From positions 744,001 to 808,000 of the forward strand of contig CAVSCX010000011.1 of NCBI GenBank assembly GCA_963726615.1: a stretch of DNA of 64,000 nucleotides, read 5' to 3'. The position numbers were made by a program, and so were the translations under genes. Of this stretch, positions 1 to 8,098 are shown piece after piece. Source of the stretch: CAWDZK01 sp963726615. GTDB taxonomy: Bacteria > Actinomycetota > Actinomycetes > JACCUZ01. The notes below the pieces were generated by a model. The model had not been told where the DNA came from. It worked only from the letters and a program-made list of their open reading frames with translations, and made no database searches. Positions within the stretch are counted from its first letter, which is position 1; each line of letters starts with the position of its first letter.

Positions 1-562
1 CCCGCTCGGTGAACCGGCGCGGGAGCGGGTCGCCCGGGCCCCACCGGCCGTCGGGGTCGTCGAGGGCGTGCCGGGCCTCGGCGAACCGGCCGGCCACCGC
101 CCTGGCCAGGACCGCGGCGTTGCGGGAGGCGACCAGCAGGCTGAGGGTGCCGCCGGGGCGCAGCACCGCCGCGAGCGCCGTGACCGCCGGCCCCGGGTCG
201 TCGACGTGCTCGAGGACGCCGTGACAGAGCACCAGGTCGGCACTGCCGGCGTCGACGACGTCGAGCAGGCCGGCAGCGTCGCCTTGCACCGCGCGCACCT
301 CGACACCCGCCTCGCGGGCCCGGCGCTGCAGGGCCGCCAGCGCGTCCGGGCTCGGGTCCACGACGGTGACCCGGTGGCCGAGCCGGGCCAGCGGGACCGC
401 GAAGCCGCCGGTGCCGCCGCCGACGTCGACCACGTCGAGCGGCTGGTGGTCCGGAGTGCCGTCCCGGTCCGCGAGCGCGCGCAGGGCGTCCCAGACGACA
501 GCGGTGCGCGGGGTGCGGGCGCTGCGGTCGAGCTCGTCCGTGCGGGCGGCTGAGGAGGGCAC
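1..562 (-). CDS. SAM-dependent methyltransferase (3' end beyond window)
   Basis: About 187 residues are visible, read leftward from a GTG at 562; the C-terminus lies beyond the left edge. The class I methyltransferase fold is clear: glycine-rich motif I VDVGGGTGGF (about residues 45-54), the acidic end of strand 2 (VVDPSPDAL, about 67-75) and the motif II/III region LVLCHGVLEHVDDPGPAV. That last stretch resembles UbiE/BioC-type enzymes, so a small-molecule substrate is likely, but none can be named. It is the last visible gene of the leftward group and follows dnaE2 after about 50 bp. An alternative start slightly upstream cannot be excluded. Confidence 0.8.
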   Translation of the reverse strand, partial: MPSSAARTDELDRSARTPRTAVVWDALRALADRDGTPDHQPLDVVDVGGGTGGFAVPLARLGHRVTVVDPSPDALAALQRRAREAGVEVRAVQGDAAGLLDVVDAGSADLVLCHGVLEHVDDPGPAVTALAAVLRPGGTLSLLVASRNAAVLARAVAGRFAEARHALDDPDGRWGPGDPLPRRFTER

Positions 563-614
563 GCCCTCAGGCTACTGAGCCGGGCGGACCCGGACCCGCT
601 CATCGGTCCGCCGG

Positions 615-3600
615 TCATCCGCCGGAGCTGCCCGGGCTCGAGTGCCACAGCTTGCGCGGGGCGGACCTTCCCTTCCCGGCCTCCTTCCGCGCCGCGGTCT
701 TGGCATCCTTGGCGTCGTCGCCCGGCGGCTTGATGTCGGCGTACGGCGACTGGCGGAAGCCGCTCGGGTGCACCAGCACCCGCCTGGTGATCTCGCCTGC
801 GGGCGCCGGACCGCCTCGCCTGTCGGCCCGGTCGGCCCGGTCGGCCTTGTTGGCCATCCCGCCCGCCGGCCGGCCGCCCTGCTCGCGCGGCTCGTAGACG
901 GTGGGACCGCCCCCTGTCGGCGGTCGCGTCATCACCGGCCGGGACGACCGGCTCTCGGCCGCGCCCGCCACCGAACGGTCGGTGACCGGACCGGCCGCAG
1001 CCATCGCCGCCGCCACGGCGGGGAGCCCGCCGTCGAGCCAGGCCTCGTGCAGCGCGGGCAGCTCCCAGCACCCGGTGGCCCGAAGCGACACTCCCCGCGG
1101 CCCGGTGCGCCGGACGTGGCCGCGGATGACGAGCAGCCAGGAGTGGAACAGCGTCGCGGCGTAGGGATCCTGGGCGTCCTCGAAGAAGGTGGCGTCGACC
1201 GGCCCGCGGGCGTCGTCGAGGGTGACGAACACCACCCGCTTCCCGGACCTGATGGGCGGGGTCTGGGTGGCGACCTTGACCCCGGCCACGAGCACCTCGG
1301 CCTGGCTGCGGCAGCGCACCAGGTCCGGCGCCCGGGTGGCGCGCAGCGCCGCGAGGAACGGCTCGTAGAAGTCGACGACGTGCCGGGTCGCGTCCAGGCC
1401 GAGCACCTCCAGCTCGGCGCGCACCCGCTCGGCACCGGTGAGCTCGGGCAGCCCGCTCGGCTCGATCGAGCCGGGCGCGTCGTCGAGCTCGAGGGCCAGC
1501 TGCACCGGGGTGGCCACCACCGGCCGGGCGGCCTGCGACTGGCGGGCCGCCAGCAGGCGGACATCGGTGCGGACGTCCGGTCGCTCGACGGTGGTGAGCT
1601 CCTCCCCGCCGGCAGCGGCGAGCGCGAGCACGGCGTCGTCGGTGCGCCCGTGGCCGCCGGCCAGCACCCCGGCCCGCGTCCGGCTGCGGGCCCGGCCGCC
1701 CCGCCCGGGGCCGCGGGCCGACGCGCGGGTCCACCGGTCGAGCTCACCGACCTGGAGCAGCAGGTCCCGCCGGGTCAGCCGGCGGCTGCCGCCGTGGGCC
1801 GGTCGCCGGCCGGGCTCGAGGGCGACCACCGACCCGAGGGAGTACAGCGCGTCGAACGCGCCGATGAGCACGAGCCGCTCGACCACCGGCCGGGACACCG
1901 CGGCCCGGTGCCAGAAGTCGGCCAGCGAGCCGTAGGGCCGGCCGGCCACCACCCGGGCCACCTCGGCCTCGGAGATGCCCTTGACCTCGGCCAGCGCGAG
2001 CCGGATGCCGTACCTCCCGGCCTGCTGCCACGGCCACTCCTCTGACCTGTCAGCCGCAGGCTCCGGTATACCGGAGCCTGCGGCTGACAGGTCAGACTCG
2101 TCGAGCCGCTCGACCCGGTAGGTGGCATCGGAACGGTTGACGTCGAGCGGCAGCACCGCGATGCCGAACTGGCGGGCGTCGTCGAGGATGAGCCGCTTGG
2201 GGTACATGCCGGGATCGTGGGTGAGCACCCCGGCGAGGAACGCCGCGGTGTGGTGGGCCTTGAGCCAGGCCGACTGGTAGGTCGGCAGGGCGAACGCGGC
2301 GGCGTGCGCCTTGCAGAAGCCGAACGACGCGAACGCCTTGAGCACCTCCCACACCCGGTCGACGGTGGCCGGGTCGTAGCCGCGGGCGTAGGCGCGCGGC
2401 CGCAGCCACACCTCGATCTCGTCCTGGCCGCCGGGCACGCCGAGGGTGCGGCGCACCTCGTCGGCCTCGGCCAGCGAGCAGCCGGTGAAGGTCGCCACGA
2501 TCTCGAGCACCTGCTCGTGGAAGACGACGACGCCGCAGGTCTCCTCCAGTGCGTAGCGCAGGTCCTCGTGCAGGTACTCGGGCTCGGACCAGCCCTGCCG
2601 GGCCCGCAGGAACGGCGTGACCATGTCGCTCTTGACCGGACCGGGGCGGAACAGCGAGATGTCGGTGATGAGGTCGCCGAACGTCTCGGGCCCGAACTTC
2701 CCGACAAGCTCGCGCTGGCCGGGCGACTCGATCTGGAACATGCCGAGGGTGCGGGTCGACTGCACCAGCGCGAAGGTCGCCGGGTCGTCGAAGGGCACCT
2801 GGGACTGGTCGTCGAGCTCGAGACGGACACCGTCGTCGTCGCCGATGCGCGCGACCTCGTCGACGGCGTAGGCCATCGCGGACTGCATCCGGATGCCGAG
2901 CACGTCGAGCTTGAGCAGGCCGAGCTCCTCGACGTCGTCCTTGTCGAACTGGCTCATCGGGAACCCCAGCCAGCTGGCCTCGACCGGGGTGCGGTCCAGC
3001 AGCGTGGTGTCCGACAGCAGCACCCCGCACGGGTGCAGCGCGACGTGCCGCGGCAGCCCGTCGAGCCTGGCGACCAGCCGGAACAGCAGGTCGAGCTGGC
3101 CGGAGCCCAGCCGGGACGCGCGCAGCTCGGGCAGCTCGGCGAGCGCGTCGTGCACGTCGCGGGCCCGGATGTGCGGGAACGCCTTGGCGATCTGGTCGAT
3201 CTCGCCGGGTGGCATGCCGAGCGCGGCGCCGACGTCGCGGATCGCGTGCCGCACCCGGTAGGTGTCCATCATCGAGACGCAGGCGACCCGCTCGCCGCCG
3301 AAGCGCTCCAGGATCTTCTCGTAGACCTCGGTCCGCCGGGCCGACTCGACGTCGACGTCGACGTCGGGCAGCGCCTCGCGCAGCGGCGAGAGGAACCGCT
3401 CCATGAGCAGCCCGTGCCGGATCGGGTCGACCCCGGAGATGCCGAGCAGGTAGTTGACCAGGCTGCCCGCACCCGAGCCGCGCGCGGCGGCGCGCACCCC
3501 CATGTCCCGGATCAGGTCGACGACGTCGGCGACGGTGAGGAAGTACGACGGGTAGCCGAGCGCCTCGATGACGTGCAGCTCGTCGTCGAGCCGCCGCCGC

Positions 3601-4823
3601 ACCTCGGCGGTGGCCGGCATCGCCCGCCGCCCCAGCCCGGCCTCGCAACGCTCCCGCAGCAACGCTTGCGCCGCACCGACCTTGTCGACCACGGCGACCA
3701 GGTCGCCGCCGACTCCTCCGGCCGTGGCTCCGAGGACGTCGAGGTCGGGGAAGTGCACCTCGCCCATGCCGAGGTCGGCGCGCGGGTCGACGGCGCACCG
3801 GTCGGCGACCCGCCGGGTCGCGGCGAGCAGCCGGCGGGCGGCCTGCTGGTCCAGCCCGGCCGCGGCGGCCACCTCCCCCGCCACCTCCGCCATCTCCTTG
3901 CCGGACTTGAGGTAGCCCTCGGCGTTGACCCGGTCGACGTGCCGGGCGTCGAGGGCGACCAGCCGCCGGGACGCGTCCAGCACGTCGGCAGTGGGGGCGT
4001 CGGAGCGGTCGGCATAGCGGACCGCGTTGGTGAGCACCGCGGTGAGCCGCTCCTCGACGGACAGCCCGAGCATCCGGGCGGCCCGCGGCCGGTCGTCGGG
4101 ACCGCGGTGCGACACGACCTCGAGCAGCAGGTCGGAGCGCTCGACCACGTCGTACCACCGGGACAGCACCGCCCGGGCCAGGTCGGGGCGGCGGGCGGTG
4201 AGCGCCCGGCCCACCTCGGAGCCGGGCCCGAGCAGCACCAGCAGGCCACCCCCGGCGTCGGCGGCGGCCCGGACGTGCTCGGCGACCAGGTCGAGGGTGC
4301 TCACCGGCCGGCCGCGCTCGCCGCGCAGGTGGGTGGCCGACACCAGCCGGCACAGCGCCGCCCAGCCGGCCTTGTCGCGGGCCAGCAGGGTGACCCGGGG
4401 GTGCCGCGGGTCGACGGTGGCGCCGCCGCGGGCGGGTGTCCGGGCCAGCGACGGGTGCACCATTCGCCTGGCGCGCTCGTCCTCCGCTCGTCCCTCGCTC
4501 CGTCCTCGCCGCGCGACCCTCGTGGCGCGCTCGTCCTCCGCTCGTCCCTCGCTCCGTCCTCGCCGCGCGACCGGGCCGGCGAGCAGCCCGGTCGGCTCCA
4601 GCGCGAGGTCGACACCCAGCACCGGGCGGACCCCCGCCGACCTGGCGGCCCGGGCGAACTTCACCGCCCCGTAGACACCGTCGCGGTCGGTGAGCGCGAG
4701 GGTGTCCATGCCGTGCTCGACGGCCCGCTCGACCAGCACGTGCGGGTGCGAGGCGCCGTGGCGCAGCGAGTAGCCGGAGGCCACGTGCAGGTGGACGAAC
4801 GGGTCGCCGGAGACTGGTGTCAT
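615..4823 (-). CDS. dnaE2: Error-prone DNA polymerase III alpha subunit (DnaE2-type)
   Basis: C-family replicative-type polymerase of the DnaE2 group, used in SOS-induced translesion synthesis. The N-terminal PHP domain begins HLHVASGYSL at residues 11-20. The catalytic palm carries PDVDVDVE near residue 486 (two metal-binding Asp) and KLDVLG near 640 (third Asp). A helix-hairpin-helix region and a C-terminal OB fold (VAGVKVATQTPP, then VFVTLDDARG) follow. At 1402 residues it is longer than the usual 1050-1200. The excess includes an 18-residue tandem duplication (about 85-120), a segment encoded by a 56-bp perfect palindrome (about 910-928) and a low-complexity basic tail. It is the third gene of an operon after DUF6504 and HEPN genes, under a LexA box at 5738. 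Frames are intact, so it is probably expressed. Confidence 0.93.
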   Translation of the reverse strand: MTPVSGDPFVHLHVASGYSLRHGASHPHVLVERAVEHGMDTLALTDRDGVYGAVKFARAARSAGVRPVLGVDLALEPTGLLAGPVARRGRSEGRAEDERATRVARRGRSEGRAEDERARRMVHPSLARTPARGGATVDPRHPRVTLLARDKAGWAALCRLVSATHLRGERGRPVSTLDLVAEHVRAAADAGGGLLVLLGPGSEVGRALTARRPDLARAVLSRWYDVVERSDLLLEVVSHRGPDDRPRAARMLGLSVEERLTAVLTNAVRYADRSDAPTADVLDASRRLVALDARHVDRVNAEGYLKSGKEMAEVAGEVAAAAGLDQQAARRLLAATRRVADRCAVDPRADLGMGEVHFPDLDVLGATAGGVGGDLVAVVDKVGAAQALLRERCEAGLGRRAMPATAEVRRRLDDELHVIEALGYPSYFLTVADVVDLIRDMGVRAAARGSGAGSLVNYLLGISGVDPIRHGLLMERFLSPLREALPDVDVDVESARRTEVYEKILERFGGERVACVSMMDTYRVRHAIRDVGAALGMPPGEIDQIAKAFPHIRARDVHDALAELPELRASRLGSGQLDLLFRLVARLDGLPRHVALHPCGVLLSDTTLLDRTPVEASWLGFPMSQFDKDDVEELGLLKLDVLGIRMQSAMAYAVDEVARIGDDDGVRLELDDQSQVPFDDPATFALVQSTRTLGMFQIESPGQRELVGKFGPETFGDLITDISLFRPGPVKSDMVTPFLRARQGWSEPEYLHEDLRYALEETCGVVVFHEQVLEIVATFTGCSLAEADEVRRTLGVPGGQDEIEVWLRPRAYARGYDPATVDRVWEVLKAFASFGFCKAHAAAFALPTYQSAWLKAHHTAAFLAGVLTHDPGMYPKRLILDDARQFGIAVLPLDVNRSDATYRVERLDESDLSAAGSGIPEPAADRSEEWPWQQAGRYGIRLALAEVKGISEAEVARVVAGRPYGSLADFWHRAAVSRPVVERLVLIGAFDALYSLGSVVALEPGRRPAHGGSRRLTRRDLLLQVGELDRWTRASARGPGRGGRARSRTRAGVLAGGHGRTDDAVLALAAAGGEELTTVERPDVRTDVRLLAARQSQAARPVVATPVQLALELDDAPGSIEPSGLPELTGAERVRAELEVLGLDATRHVVDFYEPFLAALRATRAPDLVRCRSQAEVLVAGVKVATQTPPIRSGKRVVFVTLDDARGPVDATFFEDAQDPYAATLFHSWLLVIRGHVRRTGPRGVSLRATGCWELPALHEAWLDGGLPAVAAAMAAAGPVTDRSVAGAAESRSSRPVMTRPPTGGGPTVYEPREQGGRPAGGMANKADRADRADRRGGPAPAGEITRRVLVHPSGFRQSPYADIKPPGDDAKDAKTAARKEAGKGRSAPRKLWHSSPGSSGG
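2041..2096. repeat. 56-bp perfect palindrome inside dnaE2 (TGTCAG...CCGGTATACCGG...CTGACA family)
   Basis: Both 28-nt arms are exact complements. Skeleton from outside to centre: TCTGACC, TGTCAG, a 9-nt variable segment, CCGGTA. It adds about 19 in-frame residues to DnaE2. The same skeleton recurs at 32946-33009 with a different but self-complementary variable segment. Confidence 0.9.
4464..4571. repeat. Two tandem 54-bp units in dnaE2
   Basis: A 49-bp block at 4470-4518 is repeated exactly at 4524-4572 (period 54 bp), encoding two copies of VARRGRSEGRAEDERA plus two residues. The unit is itself built from GGACGAGCG/GGACGGAGCG-like words, a composition more like an intergenic repeat than polymerase coding sequence. 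Confidence 0.85.
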
Positions 4824-4875
4824 CGAGGTCGTCGGGTCGTCAGGTCGTCGGGGTCGTCAGGGGTCGTCGGCCGGC

Positions 4876-5325
4876 TCAGCTGGCCCGGTGCACGAGGTCG
4901 ACGTGCTGCGGGAGCACCGGCTGGTGGGCCAGCCCGAGAGTCGTCTCGACCAGCGCGAGGAAGGTCTGCGCGTCGCGCAGCAGGTCGTCGGCCTCGCGCG
5001 GGGTGACAGCCCGGGTCAGCCCGGCCTCGGCCGCCGCCCGTTTGGTCGCACCGGCGGCGAAGAACGCGGCCCACTCGGTGAGCTCGGGGGCCACCTGCGG
5101 CAGCACCGACCACACCGTGCGCGGCCGGCCGCGGGCGGTGCTGTCCGGCCGGGTGCGGACCGCGAGCACGGCGGCTGCGGTGCGCAGCGCCGCGAGATGG
5201 GCGGCGGCGTAGCGCTCGGTGGCCACCGTGGTGGTCATGGCTGAGGCGAGGTCGTGGCGGGCGGTGCCGAGCAGGTCGCGGGCCGCGGCGGGCACCGGCG
5301 GCCGCCGGACGTCGGGACCGGTCAT
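4876..5325 (-). CDS. SAV_6107 family HEPN domain protein
   Basis: 149 residues, all-helical. The sequence matches the SAV_6107-type HEPN family found in actinobacterial mutagenesis operons. The segment RYAAAH at residues 38-43 fits the R-x4-H signature of HEPN domains, which in other families marks an RNase active site; catalysis here is unproven. The ATG at 5325 is preceded by GAGGTGG, which decides this start over longer in-frame extensions. It begins 10 bp after the DUF6504 stop and ends 52 bp before dnaE2, so the three are probably one transcript. A role as accessory or regulator of the DnaE2 mutasome is inferred from context only. Confidence 0.85.
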   Translation of the reverse strand: MTGPDVRRPPVPAAARDLLGTARHDLASAMTTTVATERYAAAHLAALRTAAAVLAVRTRPDSTARGRPRTVWSVLPQVAPELTEWAAFFAAGATKRAAAEAGLTRAVTPREADDLLRDAQTFLALVETTLGLAHQPVLPQHVDLVHRAS

Positions 5326-5335
5326 CGTCGCCACC

Positions 5336-5641
5336 TCAGTCCTGCGCGCGGAGCAGCGTCCAGCCGCCCGCGCCCCAGTCGAAGCACAGGTCGTAGACCC
5401 CGGCGCCGTGGGCCTGGCCCCGGGTCGCCTCGACCCGCCAGACCTCGCGCTCCCCCTGCATCTCGACGGCACCGGCGGGAGCGGCACCGGCCCCGGGCCG
5501 GGCCGCCTGCCACCAGGCGCCGGTCTCCACCCAGCGCGCGAGCACCTCGCGCACCGCGTAGAACCGGCCCTGCCAGAGGAACTCGGCCGGGTCGTCGTCG
5601 CGCCGCCGCACCTCGACCGGGTCGTCGTACCGACGGCTCAT
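5336..5641 (-). CDS. DUF6504 family protein
   Basis: 101 residues, starting at an ATG preceded by GGGAGGC. The pattern (RRYDDPVEV, then EFLWQGRFYAVREVLARWVE, ending CFDWGAGGWTLLRAQD) matches DUF6504, a small beta-rich family encoded beside polymerase genes in actinobacteria; its biochemical role is unknown. It is the first gene of the HEPN-dnaE2 operon and lies just downstream of the LexA box and of a long leader hairpin. In many relatives this neighbourhood also encodes a Y-family ImuB-like polymerase, which is absent here. Confidence 0.85.
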   Translation of the reverse strand: MSRRYDDPVEVRRRDDDPAEFLWQGRFYAVREVLARWVETGAWWQAARPGAGAAPAGAVEMQGEREVWRVEATRGQAHGAGVYDLCFDWGAGGWTLLRAQD

Positions 5642-5685
5642 CGTGCCTCCCGGACGTGAGATGGACGGACCTGAGATGGACCGGG

Positions 5686-5726
5686 CCACCCGGTGCCGCG
5701 GGGGTCGAGTCCGCGGCACCGGGTGG
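5686..5726 (-). promoter_or_regulatory. Leader hairpin upstream of the SOS operon
   Basis: Perfect 15-bp inverted repeat (5686-5700 with 5712-5726) around an 11-nt loop. It lies between the LexA box and the DUF6504 start codon, so it would form in the 5' untranslated leader. Either strand could fold. There is no U-tract, so simple intrinsic termination is not indicated; attenuation or mRNA stabilisation is possible. Confidence 0.6.
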
Positions 5727-5737
5727 TCCCCCGGTAA

Positions 5738-5753
5738 TCGAACACCTGTTCGA
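5738..5753 (-). promoter_or_regulatory. LexA (SOS) box
   Basis: TCGAACACCTGTTCGA is a perfect palindrome and matches the Gram-positive/actinobacterial LexA operator (CGAAC-N4-GTTCG). It lies 97 bp upstream of the DUF6504 start and 107 bp from the divergent ybaK-like start. By position it should control the DUF6504-HEPN-dnaE2 operon; DNA-damage induction is inferred. Confidence 0.88.
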
Positions 5754-5846
5754 ATGCCTCCACACTAACCCCCTCCCCGGTACGGGCGTCAACCCCGTCC
5801 GCGAACGACACGCCGGAGACCTCCGAGGGCGGCCGGACCGGCTGGA

Positions 5847-5852
5847 TAGCCT
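5847..5852 (+). promoter_or_regulatory. -10 element, leaderless promoter of the YbaK-like gene
   Basis: TAGCCT ends 7 nt before the GTG at 5860, and no ribosome-binding site is visible. This is the arrangement of a leaderless actinobacterial transcript starting at the initiation codon. Confidence 0.6.
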
Positions 5853-5859
5853 CCGGGAC

Positions 5860-6342
5860 GTGCACTCCCACCCCAGTGTCATCCGGGTCACCGACAGGCT
5901 GGCCGAGCTCGGCGCGACGGGCTCGGTGAAGGTCCTCGACGGGTCGGCGCGCACCGCCGCCCAGGCCGCCGAGCAGCTCGGCATCGAGGTCGCCCAGATC
6001 GCCAACTCGCTCGTGTTCTCGGCCGACGGTGCCCCCCTGCTCGTCCTCGCCTCCGGCGGCCACCGGGTCGACACCGCCAAGGTCGCCGCCCTGGTCGGCG
6101 CCGGATCGGTCGACCGCGCCGACGCCGACTTCGTGCGCCGACACACCGGGTTCGCCATCGGCGGGGTGGCACCGGTCGGGCATCCCGAGCCGCTGCGCAC
6201 CCTGGTCGACACCGCGCTCGGGGAGTTCGACGAGGTCTGGGCCGCCGCCGGCCACCCGCACACGGTCTTCCCCACCACGTACGACGAGCTGCTCCGCCTC
6301 ACCGGCGGCTCCCCCGCCGACGTCGGCGTCGACCCGGTCTGA
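5860..6342 (+). CDS. YbaK/EbsC-type aminoacyl-tRNA deacylase
   Basis: 160 residues of the YbaK/ProX editing family, which hydrolyse mischarged aminoacyl-tRNAs such as Cys- or Ala-tRNA(Pro) in the cytosol. Seen in the sequence: SVKVLDGSARTAAQAAEQLG, the conserved strand QIANSLVF, LVLASGGHRVD and the glycine-rich FAIGGVAPVGHP loop. It has its own leaderless promoter and is transcribed divergently from the SOS operon. The upstream spacer holds the LexA box, so weak DNA-damage control of this gene is possible but not shown. The specific tRNA substrate cannot be told. Confidence 0.85.
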   Translation: MHSHPSVIRVTDRLAELGATGSVKVLDGSARTAAQAAEQLGIEVAQIANSLVFSADGAPLLVLASGGHRVDTAKVAALVGAGSVDRADADFVRRHTGFAIGGVAPVGHPEPLRTLVDTALGEFDEVWAAAGHPHTVFPTTYDELLRLTGGSPADVGVDPV

Positions 6343-6372
6343 GGCGCGGGCACCGATGGGTCCCGCCGGGAC

Positions 6373-6402
6373 CGGAACCAGGATCAGCGGCACCAGGATC
6401 AG
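6373..6402. repeat. 15-bp tandem repeat
   Basis: Two near-identical 15-nt units built on ACCAGGATCAGCGG lie just after the ybaK-like stop. No function is evident. Confidence 0.5.
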
Positions 6403-6459
6403 CGGGACCGGGACCTGGACCACCGGCTGCTCCGGCGCCTGCCCGTGGCGTTCCCGTAC

Positions 6460-6519
6460 TGACCGCGGCCTGCAAGCCTCGGTCAGTCCGAGTTGATCAC
6501 GTTTACGTGATCAACTCGG
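6460..6519. repeat. GTTGATCAC palindromic repeat, copy 1
   Basis: TGACCGCGGCCTGCAAGCC (6460-6478), a 9-nt spacer, then a palindrome with arms CCGAGTTGATCACGT (6488-6502) and its complement (6505-6519). The same three-part layout recurs at 29732-29791. It lies between two convergent genes and could act as a bidirectional terminator, although it lacks T-tracts. Confidence 0.8.
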
Positions 6520-6555
6520 GACCCAGCGCAGCGGAGGCGGCGACCCGGAGACGCG

Positions 6556-7224
6556 TCAGTCGCGCGCGGCGACGACGGTGCGCAGCAGGTCCAGGTCCTT
6601 GCTGATCACGGCGTCGACCCCGACGGAGACCGCGCGTGCCAGCGCCTCCGGGGTGTCGACCGGCCAGGTCATCACCAGGTCGGTCCCCCGGTGCAGCTCG
6701 GCTACGAGCCCGGGGGTCAGCAACGACAGCCGGACCGAGACGCCGTGCACGGGGCCCGCACCGGGGCCGGCCGCCAGCCGGGACCGGAGCCGTGACACCC
6801 CCCGCCGGCTGGCGGCCGACAGCACCCGGCGTACGGGCACGTCGAAGGAGTCGAGCATCCACCAGCTCTTGGTGCACACGGTCAGCGAGCTGTCCGGCGA
6901 GACCTCGCGCAGCAGCTGCGCCACCCTGCGCGCCAGCCGCGGGTGCACGCCCTTGAGGTCGATCATCAGCCGGTGGTCGTCGCCGAGGGCGGTGACGAGC
7001 TCGGCCAGCTCGAGGTGCGAGTGCCGTCGCCGCTGCACCAGCTCACCGCGGTCCCACAACCACGGCAGCCCCCCCATGGTCTTGAGGTGCCGCACCTCCA
7101 GCCGGCCGCGGTAGGCGTGCACGTCGCACTCGGCCAGGTCGACCCCGGCGGCCAGGGACTCGCGCAGGCCGGCCACGGTGTTGCCCCGGCGGTGCGCGAC
7201 CGTCAGCAGCGGTCGTCCGGTCAT
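6556..7224 (-). CDS. Glycerophosphodiester phosphodiesterase family protein
   Basis: 222 residues, GDPD TIM-barrel family, which splits glycerophosphodiesters to glycerol 3-phosphate and an alcohol. Metal and catalytic residues are visible: AHRRG (His11, Arg12), ECDVH (Glu32, Asp34, His36) and the downstream HLKT. The common AHRG motif carries an extra Arg here. The C-terminal MTWPVDTPEALARAVSVGVDAVISKDLDLL is typical of the family. Its ATG overlaps the stop of the upstream PAP2 gene by 4 bp (ATGA), implying translational coupling and a joint role in lipid turnover. No signal peptide is seen, so cytosolic. Confidence 0.87.
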   Translation of the reverse strand: MTGRPLLTVAHRRGNTVAGLRESLAAGVDLAECDVHAYRGRLEVRHLKTMGGLPWLWDRGELVQRRRHSHLELAELVTALGDDHRLMIDLKGVHPRLARRVAQLLREVSPDSSLTVCTKSWWMLDSFDVPVRRVLSAASRRGVSRLRSRLAAGPGAGPVHGVSVRLSLLTPGLVAELHRGTDLVMTWPVDTPEALARAVSVGVDAVISKDLDLLRTVVAARD

Positions 7225-7994
7225 CGACGATGGGCACCGGGCGGCGGCGAGGGCAGCATCGCGCCAGGATCTCGCGGTCCGGGCAGAGGGACAACCCGCT
7301 CCGACGGGGCGCCGGCCACCAGCCGGGTCGTCACCGCCAGGGACGCCAGAACCAGCAGGACGCCCGCGACGCCGTCCAGCAGGTAGTGGTTCGCCGTCGC
7401 CACGACGGCGAGGGCCATCAACGCGGGCAGGACGACGCCCACCACCCGCAGCACCACCCATCGCGCGTTGACGACGAGCGCGATGCCGATGAGCAGGTCC
7501 CAGCCGACGTGCAGGCTGGGCATGGCGGCGTACGGGTTGGTGAACGCCGGTGGCTGCAGCACGCGGTACGCGAGGGACTTCTCGGTCACCGTGTCGATCA
7601 GCGCCGGGTCGGCCAGGCGCGGCGGCGCGACCGGGAACCACGTGAACACCACGAGCCCGACCGCCCCCGAGAGCATCAAGGCGCCGCGGGTGACGCGGTA
7701 GCCGTCGGGGTGGCGCAGGAACAACCAGGTCAGGACCGCGACGATGACCGGCCAGTGACCCCAGATGTAGACCCAGTTCATGACGTCGGTGGCCAGGTCG
7801 GAGCCGAGGAACGGTGCCTGCACCGCGTGCTCCACGTCAAGCCCGAGATCGGCCTCGAGGTCGGCGACCAGACGCGCGTTGTCGAACGCCGGCTCCGGGT
7901 TGGCCACCGTCTGGCCGCGGACGCCGAAGTACACGGCGACGGCGGTGGCGACGATCACCGCCTCGCGGGGCAGGGCCTGCCATCGCGTGGACAC
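7221..7994 (-). CDS. PAP2-superfamily membrane phosphatase/phosphotransferase
   Basis: 257 residues from the GTG at 7994, chosen because GAGGGGG precedes it; a GTG at 8021 would add nine residues. About six membrane helices. The PAP2 active-site blocks are present: APPRL, then NPYAAMPSLHVGWD (phosphatase-type Ser-Leu-His) and ANHYLLDG (catalytic His and Asp). The layout resembles the Aur1/Ipt1-like subgroup that acts on inositol- or other phospholipids. It sits between an LPG-synthase-TM gene and a GDPD gene on the same strand, consistent with envelope phospholipid remodelling. Substrate unknown. Confidence 0.85.
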   Translation of the reverse strand: MSTRWQALPREAVIVATAVAVYFGVRGQTVANPEPAFDNARLVADLEADLGLDVEHAVQAPFLGSDLATDVMNWVYIWGHWPVIVAVLTWLFLRHPDGYRVTRGALMLSGAVGLVVFTWFPVAPPRLADPALIDTVTEKSLAYRVLQPPAFTNPYAAMPSLHVGWDLLIGIALVVNARWVVLRVVGVVLPALMALAVVATANHYLLDGVAGVLLVLASLAVTTRLVAGAPSERVVPLPGPRDPGAMLPSPPPGAHRR

Positions 7995-8098
7995 GTGGGT
8001 CACCCCCTCGGTGGGCTCCACTCCACCGTGGTCGCTCGCGCCGCCGGGGTCCAGTGCCTTTCGCCGTCAGTCCGCGGGACCACGTCGCGGGGTGCGGC

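Noticed and set aside
4464..4571. Start of a CRISPR array
   Set aside because: Only two directly adjoining units with no spacers, in frame within a coding gene.
2217..5006. A 929-codon open frame antisense to dnaE2
   Set aside because: High-GC shadow of the true gene. Its product is low-complexity Gly/Arg/Val with no domain, while the opposite strand has all the polymerase motifs.
5686..5726. tRNA gene or tRNA remnant
   Set aside because: The loop contains a GGGTCGAGTCC-like string resembling a T-loop, but the 15-bp stem and missing D and anticodon arms exclude a tRNA.
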